A stretch of 64,000 bases of DNA, from contig JAEWGO010000002.1 in assembly GCA_023388255.1 (NCBI GenBank), positions 1 to 64,000 on the forward strand, given 5' to 3'. A program made the position numbers and the translations under genes. A model generated the notes under the pieces. The model ran no database searches, was not told the DNA's origin, and saw only the letters and a list, made by a program, of their open reading frames with translations. The DNA is from Pseudomonadota bacterium. GTDB taxonomy: Bacteria > Pseudomonadota > Gammaproteobacteria > Xanthomonadales > Rhodanobacteraceae. Each line of letters opens with the position of its first letter. Position 1 is the first letter of the stretch. Shown here in pieces: positions 45,892-56,921 of this stretch.

Positions 45892-47796
45892 TCAAGATCC
45901 CGCGCACTCGGATTCCAGGCGTTCAGCGAAGCTGGCAATCGACATGGATCCCAGATCTTCACCTGCGCGAGTACGCACAGCGACGGCTCCCGCCTCCCTC
46001 TCGCGGTCACCCACGACTAGGAGATAGGGAACCTTGCCAAGCGTATGCTCGCGGATTTTATAGCCAATCTTCTCGTTGCGCAAATCGGCCTCGACACGGA
46101 AACCTTTGCCCACAAGGGTTTGCGCGACCTCGCTCACATAGTCGGCCTGGGCATCGGTGATGTTCATGACCACCGCTTGCACCGGCGCCAGCCACGCCGG
46201 GAACACGCCTGCGTGATGCTCGATCAGGATGCCGATGAAACGCTCCATCGAACCGACGATAGCCCGATGCAGCATGACCGGATGGCGGCGCTGGCTGTGC
46301 TCGTCTATGTATTCGGCGCCGAGGCGGCCCGGCATCATGAAGTCGACCTGCATCGTGCCGAGCTGCCAGGTGCGGCCGATCGCGTCGCGCAGGTGATATT
46401 CGATCTTCGGGCCGTAGAACGCGCCCTCGCCTGGCAGCTCCTCCCATGCGACCCCGGCCGCGGTCAGCGCCGAGCGCAGCGCGTTCTCGGCCTTGTCCCA
46501 AGTGGCGTCCTCGCCGAGCCGGGGCTCCGGGCGCAGGGCGATCTTGAGCTGCACGTCGGTGAAGCCGAAGTGCGCATAGACCTGCATGGCCTGCCGATGG
46601 AATGCCGTCACCTCGGACTCGATCTGGTCCTCGGTACAGAAGATGTGGCCATCGTCCTGCGTGAAGCCGCGCACGCGCAGGATGCCGTGCAGCGCGCCGG
46701 ACGGCTCGTTGCGATGGCAGCCGCCGAACTCGCCGTAGCGGATCGGCAGGTCGCGGTAGCTGCGCAGGCCGTGGTTGTAGATCTGCACGTGGCCGGGGCA
46801 ATTCATCGGCTTCACCGCATAGGTCCGCTTCTCGGACTCGGTGAAGAACATGTTGTCCTTGTAATTGTCCCAGTGGCCGGACTTCTTCCACAGCGACACA
46901 TCGAGAATCTGCGGCGCGCGCACTTCCTGGTAGCCGGAATCGCGATAGACCTTGCGCATGTGCTGCTCGACCGCCTGCCAGATCGACCAGCCCTTCGGGT
47001 GCCAGAACACCAGACCGGGCGCCTCTTCCTGCATATGGAACAGGTCCTGCTGCTTGGCGATCTTGCGGTGGTCGCGCTTCTCCGCTTCCTCCAGCTGCGT
47101 CAGGTAGGTGGCCAGATCCTTGTCGTTGAGCCAAGCGGTGCCATAGATGCGCGACAGCATCTGGTTGTTGGAATCACCGCGCCAGTACGCGCCGGCGACC
47201 TTCATCAGCTTGAACGACTTCAGCCGCCCCGTGTTCGGCACGTGCGGGCCGCGGCACAGGTCGGTGAACTCTCCCTGGGTATACAGCGAGAGCTCCTCGT
47301 TGGCCGGGATGCCCTCGATGATCTGCGCCTTGTACTCCTCACCTTTGGCGCGGAAATACTTCACCGCTTCATCGCGCGGCATCACCGAACGCGACACCGG
47401 CAATGCTTCGGCCGCGATCTTCTTCATCTCGGCCTCGATCGCAGCGAGGTCTTCCGGGGTGAATTGGCGCTCGAACGCGAAGTCGTAGTAGAAACCGTTG
47501 TCGATGACCGGACCGATCGTGACCTGCGCATCAGGAAACAGGCGTTGCACGGCCTGCGCGAGCAGGTGCGCGGTCGAGTGGCGGATGATGTCGAGCGCCT
47601 CGGGACTCTTCTCGGTGACGATCTCGAGCTTGGTGTCGCGGTCGATGACGCGACTGCTGTCGACGAGCTGGCCGTCGACCTTGGCGGCCAAGGTCGCCTT
47701 GGCGAGGCCGGCACCGATCGACGCGGCCACATCCTGCGCGGAAACGGGGTGATCGAACGGTCTCTGGCTGCCGTCGGGGAGCGTGATCTTGATCAT
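45892..47796 (-). CDS. thrS: Threonine--tRNA ligase
   Basis: The 634-residue enzyme contains an N-terminal TGS domain and an editing domain with HSTAHLLAQAV. The zinc-binding catalytic core has KPMNCPGHV and the class II motif FGGCHRNEPSGALHGILRVRGFTQDDGHIF, followed by the C-terminal anticodon domain. It is the first gene of thrS-infC-rpmI-rplT-pheST-ihfA. The infC start follows 41 bp after its stop. Confidence 0.98.
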   Translation of the reverse strand: MIKITLPDGSQRPFDHPVSAQDVAASIGAGLAKATLAAKVDGQLVDSSRVIDRDTKLEIVTEKSPEALDIIRHSTAHLLAQAVQRLFPDAQVTIGPVIDNGFYYDFAFERQFTPEDLAAIEAEMKKIAAEALPVSRSVMPRDEAVKYFRAKGEEYKAQIIEGIPANEELSLYTQGEFTDLCRGPHVPNTGRLKSFKLMKVAGAYWRGDSNNQMLSRIYGTAWLNDKDLATYLTQLEEAEKRDHRKIAKQQDLFHMQEEAPGLVFWHPKGWSIWQAVEQHMRKVYRDSGYQEVRAPQILDVSLWKKSGHWDNYKDNMFFTESEKRTYAVKPMNCPGHVQIYNHGLRSYRDLPIRYGEFGGCHRNEPSGALHGILRVRGFTQDDGHIFCTEDQIESEVTAFHRQAMQVYAHFGFTDVQLKIALRPEPRLGEDATWDKAENALRSALTAAGVAWEELPGEGAFYGPKIEYHLRDAIGRTWQLGTMQVDFMMPGRLGAEYIDEHSQRRHPVMLHRAIVGSMERFIGILIEHHAGVFPAWLAPVQAVVMNITDAQADYVSEVAQTLVGKGFRVEADLRNEKIGYKIREHTLGKVPYLLVVGDREREAGAVAVRTRAGEDLGSMSIASFAERLESECAGS

Positions 47797-47876
47797 GGCG
47801 TGTTTTCTTCGAGTTCTTCATGCGCTCGTCCATGGCCGCGAAGATCAGGAAGCGACCATCCGTGGTCGCACTATTC

Positions 47877-47903
47877 AAAAAAGAAGGGCGCGAAGGCGCC
47901 CTT
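47877..47903 (-). terminator. Rho-independent terminator downstream of the TonB receptor gene
   Basis: On the minus strand, AAGGGCGC, loop CTTC, GCGCCCTT, then CTTTTTT. It lies in the 311-bp gap between the receptor stop (48108) and thrS (47796) and probably ends the receptor transcript. The remaining gap shows no gene and must hold the thrS promoter. Confidence 0.85.
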
Positions 47904-48107
47904 GGGTTCGGAGCCTTGCGTGGGGATGTCAGCGGCGGAAAGTTCGCGTACTCATGTCACACCCTCGACCGGCGATCACCCGCGGGCCACCTTGCATTGT
48001 AGATGCGCAACACCTGCTGCGCTGCAGCGGGGACGCTAAGGCAGGCACGGCGGCCTTGTCAACGGCCGCCGCGCGCGGACTATCGCCGGTCGCTGGCACG
48101 CAGCAGG

Positions 48108-50219
48108 TCAGAAGCGCCAGTCGAGCGTGGCGATTGCGCTGCGCCCGGTTTCGTCCGCACCGGAGCCGTGTTCGCGATAACGCCGGTCGGCGAGATTCTC
48201 CAACCGCAGCGCAAGCGACGCATCCTTTCCGAACGCCCGACCGACACGGATGTTCCAGGTGTTCCAACCAGCCGTGCCGGCCGGGTTGACACGCGGATCC
48301 TCGACGTCGCGCGGACTCAAACGATCCTGCCGCGCCGCATACAACGCCCACGCATCCACGCTCCAGTCCGGCGCGAAGCGCCACTGCGCGCCGAGGCGGC
48401 CGTTCAATGGCGGAATGCGATCGGCATCGTAACGATCACCGGCGTATTTCTCCTGGCCGCGCGTCAGGTTCAGCACACCATACAGCGACAACGCGTCATC
48501 GAATGCCCAGCGCGCACCCAGTTCGGCGCCCCACAACTGCAGCTCGGTCACGTTGCGGTTCTGCACGAGGATGCGGCCCTCGTCATCCTCGCCGATGTCG
48601 ACCGAGGTGATCTTGTCCTTGTAGTTCGAGCGCCACACGAACGCCTCTGCCTGCAGACCAGAGCGATCGAGCTTGATGCCGACGTCCCAGGTGACGACGG
48701 TTTCGGGCTTCAAATCCATATTCGGAATCGCGAAACGACCGCCAGGGCGATCGCCGAACACGCCCAGATCAAAAATGTTCGGAGCGCGGAAGCCGCGCCC
48801 CAGGTTCGTGACCAGATGCACGCTGTCACTGGCCTTGAACACCAGCCCGGCATTGCCGGTCAGGTCGTCCGGTTCGAGTTTCGCGCCGATGCCCGAATCC
48901 CCGGCGGGCAGCTTGATGTCGAAACGACTGTAGCGTGCACCGAGGTCGAGCTGCCAGCGCGGCGCCAGTTCGATGCTGTCGTTGAGGTACAGCGCATAAC
49001 TGTCCATCGTCGAGCCGTCCGGGAAGCGCGGCGCACGCGCCGAGACGGCGCCGGTGTTGATATTGACGCGCGAGCGCCGGCTGTCGACCGTATCCCAGTA
49101 CGCCTCGAAGCCGTAGGTCAACGCATGTGCGCCCAATTGCCGGGAGAACGCGCCACTGAAGCCATACAGGGTGTCGCGGTTTTCTTCGAGGTCGCGGTTC
49201 GAACTGCCGGCACCACGGCTGCGACGATCGTCATTGATGTCCTGATAGCCGAGGTGGAACTCGGCGCTGTCGAACGCTGCATTCATCGCGTTCCAGCGAT
49301 AGCGTGCGTGCGCGAGCAAGCGGTCGTTCGGCTCGAAATAGAACTCGTCGGAATTCGCCTTCTGCTGATGGAAACCGGCGACCAGCTCGTCGAAGCGCGG
49401 CGTCTTCGGCTGCTTCAGGTATTGCACGTTGAACATCAGCTCGTGATCAGGCTGCACGTTCCAGATCAGCTTCGTATCCGCCGCCCACGCGCGGAAATTC
49501 GTGTACGGCAAGCGCGGACCACCGCCCGCCCGGCGTTCGCCGACATCCTGCCAGGTCAAGCCGCCGGCGATCGAGAACGTTTCGTGGCCGGCTGCGCCAT
49601 CGACGCGCGTGACGCTGGAAAGGTCGCCGGTGGCGAACTGGCTGCGGAGGTGCCCGCGCGAGCTCCAGTCATGCGACTCGAAGCGTTGCTCCGGCGTGAG
49701 CACCTGCACCACGCCACCCATCGCGTCGGAACCATAGAGGGTCGACGAAGGTCCACGCACGACCTCCACCCGCTCGACGTTCTGCGCGTCGACCAGCGCG
49801 AAGTACTGGTTGGGGGCGTTGCGGAAGAACGCGGTGTTCAACCGGAAACCATCGACGATGTGCAGCACTTCCGAGCCTTTGAGGCCACGCACGATCGGGA
49901 TCGCCTGGCCGGGCGTCGTCGACTGCACGAACGCACCCGGCACGCCGCGCAGATAGTCGGCGACCGTCGACGGCGCCGCTTCGGCGATGTCCTTGGCGCC
50001 AACGACCGTAATGCCGGTGCTGACATCGAAACCCGACTCGGGCCGACGCGTCGCCGTGACCTGCACCGATTCCAGCTCCGCGATGCCGCCAGCGGAGTGC
50101 TTTTCGGCGCGACGCCCGCGAGTCTGGCTCGACTCCTCGGCTTCCGCGAAGACGATGTCCTCTGCCCCGGCCGGCGCAGCCACGGTCGCCATCAGACACG
50201 CAAATACGGTTCGACGCAT
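48108..50219 (-). CDS. TonB-dependent outer-membrane receptor
   Basis: The 703-residue receptor starts at ATG 50219 with GGAGG upstream; the longer open frame overlaps a tRNA and is rejected. The signal peptide ends PAGA. A TonB-box-like ESVQVTATR follows, then the plug domain (DYLRGVPGAFVQ, VEVVRGPSSTLYGSDAMGGVV) and a 22-strand-type barrel ending in Phe (TLDWRF). The length is near BtuB/haem/siderophore receptors. No cobalamin riboswitch or Fur box is evident, so the ligand is unknown. Confidence 0.92.
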   Translation of the reverse strand: MRRTVFACLMATVAAPAGAEDIVFAEAEESSQTRGRRAEKHSAGGIAELESVQVTATRRPESGFDVSTGITVVGAKDIAEAAPSTVADYLRGVPGAFVQSTTPGQAIPIVRGLKGSEVLHIVDGFRLNTAFFRNAPNQYFALVDAQNVERVEVVRGPSSTLYGSDAMGGVVQVLTPEQRFESHDWSSRGHLRSQFATGDLSSVTRVDGAAGHETFSIAGGLTWQDVGERRAGGGPRLPYTNFRAWAADTKLIWNVQPDHELMFNVQYLKQPKTPRFDELVAGFHQQKANSDEFYFEPNDRLLAHARYRWNAMNAAFDSAEFHLGYQDINDDRRSRGAGSSNRDLEENRDTLYGFSGAFSRQLGAHALTYGFEAYWDTVDSRRSRVNINTGAVSARAPRFPDGSTMDSYALYLNDSIELAPRWQLDLGARYSRFDIKLPAGDSGIGAKLEPDDLTGNAGLVFKASDSVHLVTNLGRGFRAPNIFDLGVFGDRPGGRFAIPNMDLKPETVVTWDVGIKLDRSGLQAEAFVWRSNYKDKITSVDIGEDDEGRILVQNRNVTELQLWGAELGARWAFDDALSLYGVLNLTRGQEKYAGDRYDADRIPPLNGRLGAQWRFAPDWSVDAWALYAARQDRLSPRDVEDPRVNPAGTAGWNTWNIRVGRAFGKDASLALRLENLADRRYREHGSGADETGRSAIATLDWRF

Positions 50220-50403
50220 ACTTTCCTCCAATCCCCAATCGGACCTTGGAGTATGCGTTCCATCGGATGAGCGCACCTCCGCCCGGAGAATGAAGGGCAC
50301 GGCCTCGTGCCGAGGCTGGCGAACGGGGCCAGGGCAGGGCCGGCACACCGCCCAAAGCAAAACGGCGCGACCCCGGAGGATCGCGCCGTTGCTCACGCTA
50401 AGG

Positions 50404-50478
50404 TGGTGGGCGGTACAAGGATCGAACTTGTGACCCCTACCATGTCAAGGTAGTGCTCTACCGCTGAGCTAACCGCCC
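50404..50478 (-). tRNA. tRNA-Val (GAC)
   Basis: The 75-nt gene has acceptor GGGCGGT/ACCGCCC, discriminator A and encoded CCA. The anticodon arm is CTACC-TTGACAT-GGTAG, giving anticodon GAC, and the T-loop is TTCGATC. Confidence 0.97.
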
Positions 50479-50512
50479 GCATCGCCAGCCGTCTGACCGG
50501 CGAGGGGCGCGC

Positions 50513-50541
50513 AAAGTAGCACAGCATTCGCGGATCGACAA
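50513..50541 (-). promoter_or_regulatory. Putative tRNA-Val promoter
   Basis: TTGTCG and TACTTT separated by 17 bp on the minus strand, with a GC-rich discriminator, about 35 bp upstream of the tRNA. Confidence 0.5.
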
Positions 50542-50561
50542 CAGAAATCGTCGGACCCGCG

Positions 50562-51497
50562 TCATCCGATGCGCACGCCGGTGGCTTCACGGATGCGGCG
50601 CCACACCTGCAACAGCCGTCCGGGCATCGACGGCGATTCCGCACGCGCGGCCTCGACCGCATGGCGATGCAGCAGATGCGAGCCCGCGCGCAGTTCCGCG
50701 TGCCGTTCCAGCGCAGCGATCAGGCCACGGCGCAGCAGCTCGCGCGGCGGCGGATGCAGCAGGAAGCGAAAGATCTGGCCTTCGTTGATCAGCCCGATCA
50801 CGAGGCGGCTGTCGCGCAGCGGCGACACGACGATCGCAAGCGTGGCCGGACGCAGGCGCTTGAGCTGCTTCAGCGCATCGGCGATGTCGCCGCCGGTGCT
50901 GGACAGGTGCGCGACCACGACTGCGACCTCGTGCTCGGCCAGCAATTCGAGCGCATCCTCGAGGTGCGTCGCATGGTCGACGCGCACCGCCACCGGCAAC
51001 AGCTCTCGCACCTGACCTGCGATCGCACCGGCATCGTCGAGCACGACGATGCGCGCGGCGATCGCGTCGAGCGACGGCGCGGCGCGCAGCGCGGTCGTTG
51101 CGCGCGCAACCGCGAAGTCGCGCAACGCGACACGAGCTGCCTGTTCGACGGTCTCGATCAGGTACGGCGCGTTCCACGGTTTTTCGACGAAGCGGTAGAT
51201 TTCGCCGTCGTTGACCGATGCGGTGACCGCATCGATGTCCGCATAGCCGGTCAGCAGGATGCGCATCGTCGCCGGCGAATGCTCGGCGACCGCGCGCAAC
51301 ACCTCCACACCGCCGATTTCCGGCATGCGCTGGTCGCTGACGATCGCGTGCACCGGTCGTTGGCGCACCCAATCGATCGCCTCGCGCCCCGAGGTCGTCG
51401 TCAGGATCTCGCAGCGGCCGCGGAACAGCATGCGCAGCGAACGCAGGATGCGTTCCTCGTCGTCGACGAACAGTACGCACGGCAACGCGGCGCTCAT
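50562..51497 (-). CDS. Response regulator with a second, degenerate receiver domain
   Basis: The 311-residue protein has a full receiver at residues 5-125, with acidic residues DDEE, phospho-acceptor Asp55 in IVSDQRMPE, Thr in ILLTGYAD and Lys in FVEKPWN. The second half (150-265) repeats the fold (ARIVVLDDAGAIAG ... FRFLLHPPP). The Asp position reads VVAHLSSTG, so it should not be phosphorylated. There is no DNA-binding or enzymatic output domain; it may act by protein contacts or feedback on the kinase. The ATG overlaps the kinase stop (ATGA). Confidence 0.88.
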   Translation of the reverse strand: MSAALPCVLFVDDEERILRSLRMLFRGRCEILTTTSGREAIDWVRQRPVHAIVSDQRMPEIGGVEVLRAVAEHSPATMRILLTGYADIDAVTASVNDGEIYRFVEKPWNAPYLIETVEQAARVALRDFAVARATTALRAAPSLDAIAARIVVLDDAGAIAGQVRELLPVAVRVDHATHLEDALELLAEHEVAVVVAHLSSTGGDIADALKQLKRLRPATLAIVVSPLRDSRLVIGLINEGQIFRFLLHPPPRELLRRGLIAALERHAELRAGSHLLHRHAVEAARAESPSMPGRLLQVWRRIREATGVRIG

Positions 51498-52837
51498 GCG
51501 CGCGCCCCGCGTGCGCCAATCGGCAACACGACGAGGAAACGCGTGCCGACGCCGGGTTTCGAGGCCACGCGGATCGTGCCGCGGTGCTGCTCCACGATCT
51601 GGTGCGAAATCGCCAGCCCCATGCCGGTGCCCTCGCCGATCGGTTTGGTCGTGAAGAATGGATCGAAGATGCGCGGCAGATCGGCCGCGGCGATGCCCTT
51701 GCCGTTGTCCTCGATCAGCACCAGCACGCGCTGATCGAGCGCCTGCGTGCGCACGACGATGCGGCCGCTGCCGTGGTCGATAGCCTGCGCCGCGTTGCCG
51801 AGCAGGTTCAGCAACACCTGGTTGATCTGTGCCGGCGCGCAATCGATCTCCGGCAGTTCGCCGGCCTCGTGCACGACCGCGATGTCGCGCTTGCGCAGAA
51901 TGTGCTGGACGATCTTCAGCGCGCTCTCGACCAACCGGTTGACGTCGGCCTTCTGCATGCCCGCCTGGTCGAGCCGGCTGAAGTCCTTCAGGTTGACTAC
52001 CAGGTCGCCGATCTGGCCGACGCCATGCACGGTGTCGTCGAGCAGCGCGCACAGGTCTTCGAGCGCGGCCGCATCGATGCGCGTACGCAGGCTGGCGATC
52101 TCGTCGAGGCGCGCATCGAGGTCAACGCCCGGCGCAACTTCGCCGGTCAGTGCACCGATGACCGCCTCCTGCGCGGCGACGAGTTGCGCAGCGTCATCGA
52201 GGGCGGCGCGCGTCATCTCGACGTTGTTGCGCACGTAGCCGAGCGGCGTGTTGATCTCGTGCACGAGGCCCGCGACCATCTGGCCGAGCGAGGCCATCTT
52301 CTCCGACTGCACCAGCTGCAGCTGCGACGACTTCACGCGCGCATAGGCGCGCTCGAGCTCGTCGCCGCGCTCGCCGAGCCGGTCCTCGACCGCGCGCAGC
52401 ACGTCGATGACGAGGCCGGTGCCGGCATAACCGGCTTCATCGACGATGATGAAGTCGTCGGTGATCGGGCTCTTGATGTGCGCGGCGATCGCACGTGCAG
52501 CTTCGTCGATCGGCGTCGTCGCCGGCAGCACCAGCGGTTGCGCGTTCATCAGCGCACTGATCGGACGACGCCCGTACAACTCGCGACCGTAGGGCATCAG
52601 GAAGATGCGCATCAACTCGTAGCGGCTGATCATGCCGAGCGGCCGCGCATCCGGCGCGACCACCGGCAGGCTGAGCAGACCGGCATGGTGCGGCTGCAGG
52701 AACAACTCGGCGACGTCGAGCACGCAGACATCGGACGCGATCGGGGCGGTCGCATGCACCAATGGAGCTAGATCGCCACGAGCGGCGGCAACGATCGGCG
52801 CGGTCGCCTGTGTCGGCAGCGCTTGGTTCATCGGCAT
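51494..52837 (-). CDS. Soluble CBS-domain sensor histidine kinase
   Basis: The protein has about 447 residues. It begins with CBS-like repeats (VLDVAELFLQPHHAGLLSLPVV, PISALMNAQPLVLPATTPIDEAARAI). A helical linker and the HisKA region follow, with His193 in QMVAGLVHEINTPLG. The HATPase motifs are NLLGNAAQAI, VLIEDNGKGI, IFDPFFTTK and GTGMGLAIS. No membrane segments are seen. CBS pairs often bind adenine nucleotides, so the kinase may respond to energy state or a nucleotide messenger, which is inference. The start is uncertain: ATG 52837, ATG 52831 or GTG 52864. Confidence 0.88.
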   Translation of the reverse strand: MPMNQALPTQATAPIVAAARGDLAPLVHATAPIASDVCVLDVAELFLQPHHAGLLSLPVVAPDARPLGMISRYELMRIFLMPYGRELYGRRPISALMNAQPLVLPATTPIDEAARAIAAHIKSPITDDFIIVDEAGYAGTGLVIDVLRAVEDRLGERGDELERAYARVKSSQLQLVQSEKMASLGQMVAGLVHEINTPLGYVRNNVEMTRAALDDAAQLVAAQEAVIGALTGEVAPGVDLDARLDEIASLRTRIDAAALEDLCALLDDTVHGVGQIGDLVVNLKDFSRLDQAGMQKADVNRLVESALKIVQHILRKRDIAVVHEAGELPEIDCAPAQINQVLLNLLGNAAQAIDHGSGRIVVRTQALDQRVLVLIEDNGKGIAAADLPRIFDPFFTTKPIGEGTGMGLAISHQIVEQHRGTIRVASKPGVGTRFLVVLPIGARGARA

Positions 52838-52962
52838 CGGACATCGGAAGCGGGCCGCACGCACGGTCCCCGGAAGCCGCGCAGCCTAGCCGCCGACGGC
52901 GACAAACATGTGACGTCCTCCACATTTCTCCGATCGCGCCGAACGCGCCGCATCGCTCCGCT

Positions 52963-54981
<2,019 letters not shown>

Positions 54982-55162
54982 AGGGAAACTCCACGCAAGC
55001 CTTCGATTATAGGTTGTGCCGCATGACCGCTTCGCACGCGTTGTTGGCGACGTTCCCGCACGGCTGCGCGTGGATTTCCTACACATCCGGACGGATCACC
55101 GCCATCGTCGATACAAGCGCCGCTTCCTAGCATGGCATGGTCGTCAACCGGAGCCCCTCGCC

Positions 55163-55720
55163 ATGCGCAACGCAGCCCATTCCGCACGCGGTTTCACGCT
55201 GATCGAACTCTTGATGACGGTCGCGATTCTCGCCGTCCTGCTCGCGCTCGCCGCACCCGCCTACGGCAAGCTGATTGGCCGTACCCACGCGCAGACCTCG
55301 CGCAGCGCGCTCGACGGCGCGCTGGCGCAGGCGCGAGCGGCGGCGGTCGGCCGCGGCGCACACGTCGTCGTCTGCCCGAGTGAAGACGGTGAGCAATGCG
55401 TGCGCACCACACAATGGCAGCACGGCTGGCTTGTCTTCGCCGACCTCGATCATGACGGCAAGCGCAGCGCGGACGAACCGCTGCTCGGCGTCGCGCAGGC
55501 ACAACCCGCCGGCGTCGCGATCCTCAGCACCGCCGGCCGCCTGCGCGTCGACTACAAGCCGGACGGCACCGCGAACGGCACCAATCTCACCCTGACGATC
55601 TGCGACCGCGCCGACGGCGCCGCGAACGCGCTGGCGCTGGTCATGAACCAGGCCGGACGCGTGCGTACCGGCCGCGCCAGCGCCGACGCCGCTGCGGCCT
55701 GTCTGCGCGCCGCTGGCTGA
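55163..55720 (+). CDS. Type IV pilin-like protein of the FimT/GspH family
   Basis: The 185-residue prepilin has a short leader ending ARG, followed by FTLIELLMTVAILAVLLALA, the type III signal cleaved and N-methylated by PilD. The rest forms a FimT/GspH globular domain with a Cys pair around HVVVCPSEDGEQC. It probably acts as a minor pilin or pseudopilin in a type IV pilus or type II secretion system. The other pilus genes are not in the window, so it is an orphan here. GGAG lies upstream of ATG 55163. Confidence 0.9.
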   Translation: MRNAAHSARGFTLIELLMTVAILAVLLALAAPAYGKLIGRTHAQTSRSALDGALAQARAAAVGRGAHVVVCPSEDGEQCVRTTQWQHGWLVFADLDHDGKRSADEPLLGVAQAQPAGVAILSTAGRLRVDYKPDGTANGTNLTLTICDRADGAANALALVMNQAGRVRTGRASADAAAACLRAAG

Positions 55721-55743
55721 AATCCGAAAAATCACGCGCCCTC

Positions 55744-55772
55744 TTGACGTTCGCGCCCGACGAAAAGAGAAT
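55744..55772 (+). promoter_or_regulatory. Putative tRNA-Asn promoter
   Basis: TTGACG (55744-55749) and GAGAAT (55767-55772) with a 17-bp spacer, 9 bp before the tRNA. The GC-rich discriminator is typical of stringently controlled stable RNA genes. Confidence 0.5.
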
Positions 55773-55781
55773 ACGCGGCTC

Positions 55782-55858
55782 GCCCGAATAGCTCAGCTGG
55801 TTAGAGCACTTGACTGTTAATCAGGGGGTCGTTGGTTCGAGTCCAACTTCGGGCGCCA
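55782..55858 (+). tRNA. tRNA-Asn (GTT), integration target
   Basis: The 77-nt cloverleaf has acceptor GCCCGAA/TTCGGGC, discriminator G and encoded CCA. The anticodon loop is CTGTTAA, giving anticodon GTT. Its last 47 bases are repeated exactly at 63540-63586, marking it as the attachment site of the element to its right. Confidence 0.97.
55812..55858 (+). repeat. Attachment repeat, left (within tRNA-Asn)
   Basis: Forty-seven bases beginning GACTGTTAATCAGGGGGTCG and ending GGGCGCCA are identical to 63540-63586. This copy, supplied by the element, restores the tRNA 3' part. Confidence 0.95.
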
Positions 55859-55867
55859 GTGAAATCA

Positions 55868-55894
55868 AGGGCTTGCAGCGATGCAGGCCCTTTT
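55868..55894 (+). terminator. Terminator after tRNA-Asn, carried by the element
   Basis: AGGGCTTGCA, loop GCGA, TGCAGGCCCT, then TTT. It resembles the host terminator after the right repeat (63601), which indicates the element brings its own terminator for the tRNA. Confidence 0.75.
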
Positions 55895-55905
55895 CGTTTC
55901 TGGGC

Positions 55906-55925
55906 GAGTCACCATAGAGTCACCA
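55906..55925 (+). repeat. Paired GAGTCACCA repeats, left end (putative integrase arm sites)
   Basis: GAGTCACCA at 55906-55914 and 55917-55925, start-to-start 11 bp. The identical arrangement occurs at 63400-63419. Confidence 0.6.
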
Positions 55926-55944
55926 CACGCGGAAGGAAGTCGGC

Positions 55945-56301
55945 ATGCTGACGTTCTGGGGAGTTGTGGTCTCCGCGGTCGCGGGCCTCATCAGCGGCGG
56001 CATAGGCTCGCTGATTGCGCCGTGGGTCCAGTGGAGCATAGAGAAGCGGCGTCAGCTATCTACGGAGCGACGCAACAAGCTCAAAGCTTGGCGCGGCTAC
56101 CTTGGCGCCGTGTACCGCGACCAACATCAATTCCAAGGCTCAGTGGAGTTCTCGGAGATGCGGCCGCACCTGAGCGAAAAGACTCGTGCTGCGATCGAAG
56201 GACGACAGATCACGGTGCGTATGGGCCGCGGTGGGGATGTGGTGAAGGGCTTGATACTCGACGATCTTGCGGAGCTGGAGCGGAAATGGGACTTGCTCTA
56301 A
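55945..56301 (+). CDS. Small membrane-anchored protein of unknown function
   Basis: The 118-residue protein has one N-terminal transmembrane helix (FWGVVVSAVAGLISGGIGSLIAPW), then a basic helical cytoplasmic part. GAAGGAAG precedes the ATG. It is the first gene inside the element's left end. No family is recognised. It could be a superinfection-exclusion or toxin-like accessory protein, but the sequence does not show this. Confidence 0.7.
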   Translation: MLTFWGVVVSAVAGLISGGIGSLIAPWVQWSIEKRRQLSTERRNKLKAWRGYLGAVYRDQHQFQGSVEFSEMRPHLSEKTRAAIEGRQITVRMGRGGDVVKGLILDDLAELERKWDLL

Positions 56302-56335
56302 GCAACCCTGTTCGATCTATGCCTTCGGCTATCTG

Positions 56336-56515
56336 TCACCTGCGCGGCACCTTGCTAAGTGATGTTGTCTTACACATCGGGCACCGCTTCGAGTAGAAGG
56401 GGATCGCGAGAATCCAGCCTCCCCATGTGATGAGCACGAGCAGCAATGTCCCTATCCCGAGATGACGTTTCGCTTCAACGGGACGGTTGCAGAAGTTGCA
56501 TTGCATCGTTGCCAT
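56336..56515 (-). CDS. Small zinc-ribbon transmembrane protein
   Basis: The 59-residue protein begins MATMQCNFCNRPVEAKRH. One hydrophobic helix (GTLLLVLITWGGWILAIPF) follows, then SKRCPMC. The two CxxC pairs, CNFC and CPMC, flank the helix and could bind a metal if the helix folds back or if the protein dimerises. GGGGAAAG lies upstream of the ATG at 56515. It is convergent with the membrane protein at 55945. No family is recognised. Confidence 0.6.
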   Translation of the reverse strand: MATMQCNFCNRPVEAKRHLGIGTLLLVLITWGGWILAIPFYSKRCPMCKTTSLSKVPRR

Positions 56516-56554
56516 CTACTTTCCCCGGCTTCTAGGTTTCAACGAGTTGTTACA

Positions 56555-56575
56555 CGCAGGAGCGCATCGCCTGCG
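56555..56575. promoter_or_regulatory. Candidate repressor operator
   Basis: CGCAGG-N9-CCTGCG inverted repeat in the divergent gap between the zinc-ribbon gene and the XRE gene. A TATATT -10-like box lies at 56591-56596. It may be bound by the adjacent XRE protein; this is inference. Confidence 0.3.
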
Positions 56576-56651
56576 TTGCGGCATGACCAGTATATTGTGA
56601 AGACCTAAGCGACGGCGAGCCCTACCGTCTTCAATCGACCGGGAGGATCGA

Positions 56652-56921
56652 TTGGAGCCGGAAGTCGCGTTCGGAGTAGTGCTTCGCCAGCTTCGGCAAC
56701 ACAGCAAGTTGTCGCAGGAGGTGCTTGCGCTCGAAGCCGGACTCCAGCGGAACTATATTTCGCTGTTGGAGCGCGGAGAAAACTCAGCCAGCGTCCGAAC
56801 CCTTTTCAAGCTGGCGCCCGTGCTTGGGGTTTCCGTGGGGGACCTAATGGCGAAGGTTGACGAAGTCATTGCGGGGGACGAAACCCGCGGAAGGCCAAGA
56901 ACGCGGAAGGCTCGCAGCTAA
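56652..56921 (+). CDS. XRE-family helix-turn-helix repressor, TTG start
   Basis: The 89-residue protein starts at TTG 56652, 5 bp after GGGAGG. A lambda-Cro/C1-type HTH covers residues 8-65 (LRQLRQHSKLSQEVLALEAGLQRNYISLLERGENSAS, then TLFKLAPVLGVSVGDLM). It is probably the element's maintenance regulator. Its 3' end overlaps the convergent gene at 56918 by 4 bp. Confidence 0.9.
   Translation: MEPEVAFGVVLRQLRQHSKLSQEVLALEAGLQRNYISLLERGENSASVRTLFKLAPVLGVSVGDLMAKVDEVIAGDETRGRPRTRKARS

Noticed and set aside
50220..50403. Cobalamin riboswitch upstream of the TonB receptor
   Set aside because: No B12-box sequence is visible; the receptor could bind any of several ligands.
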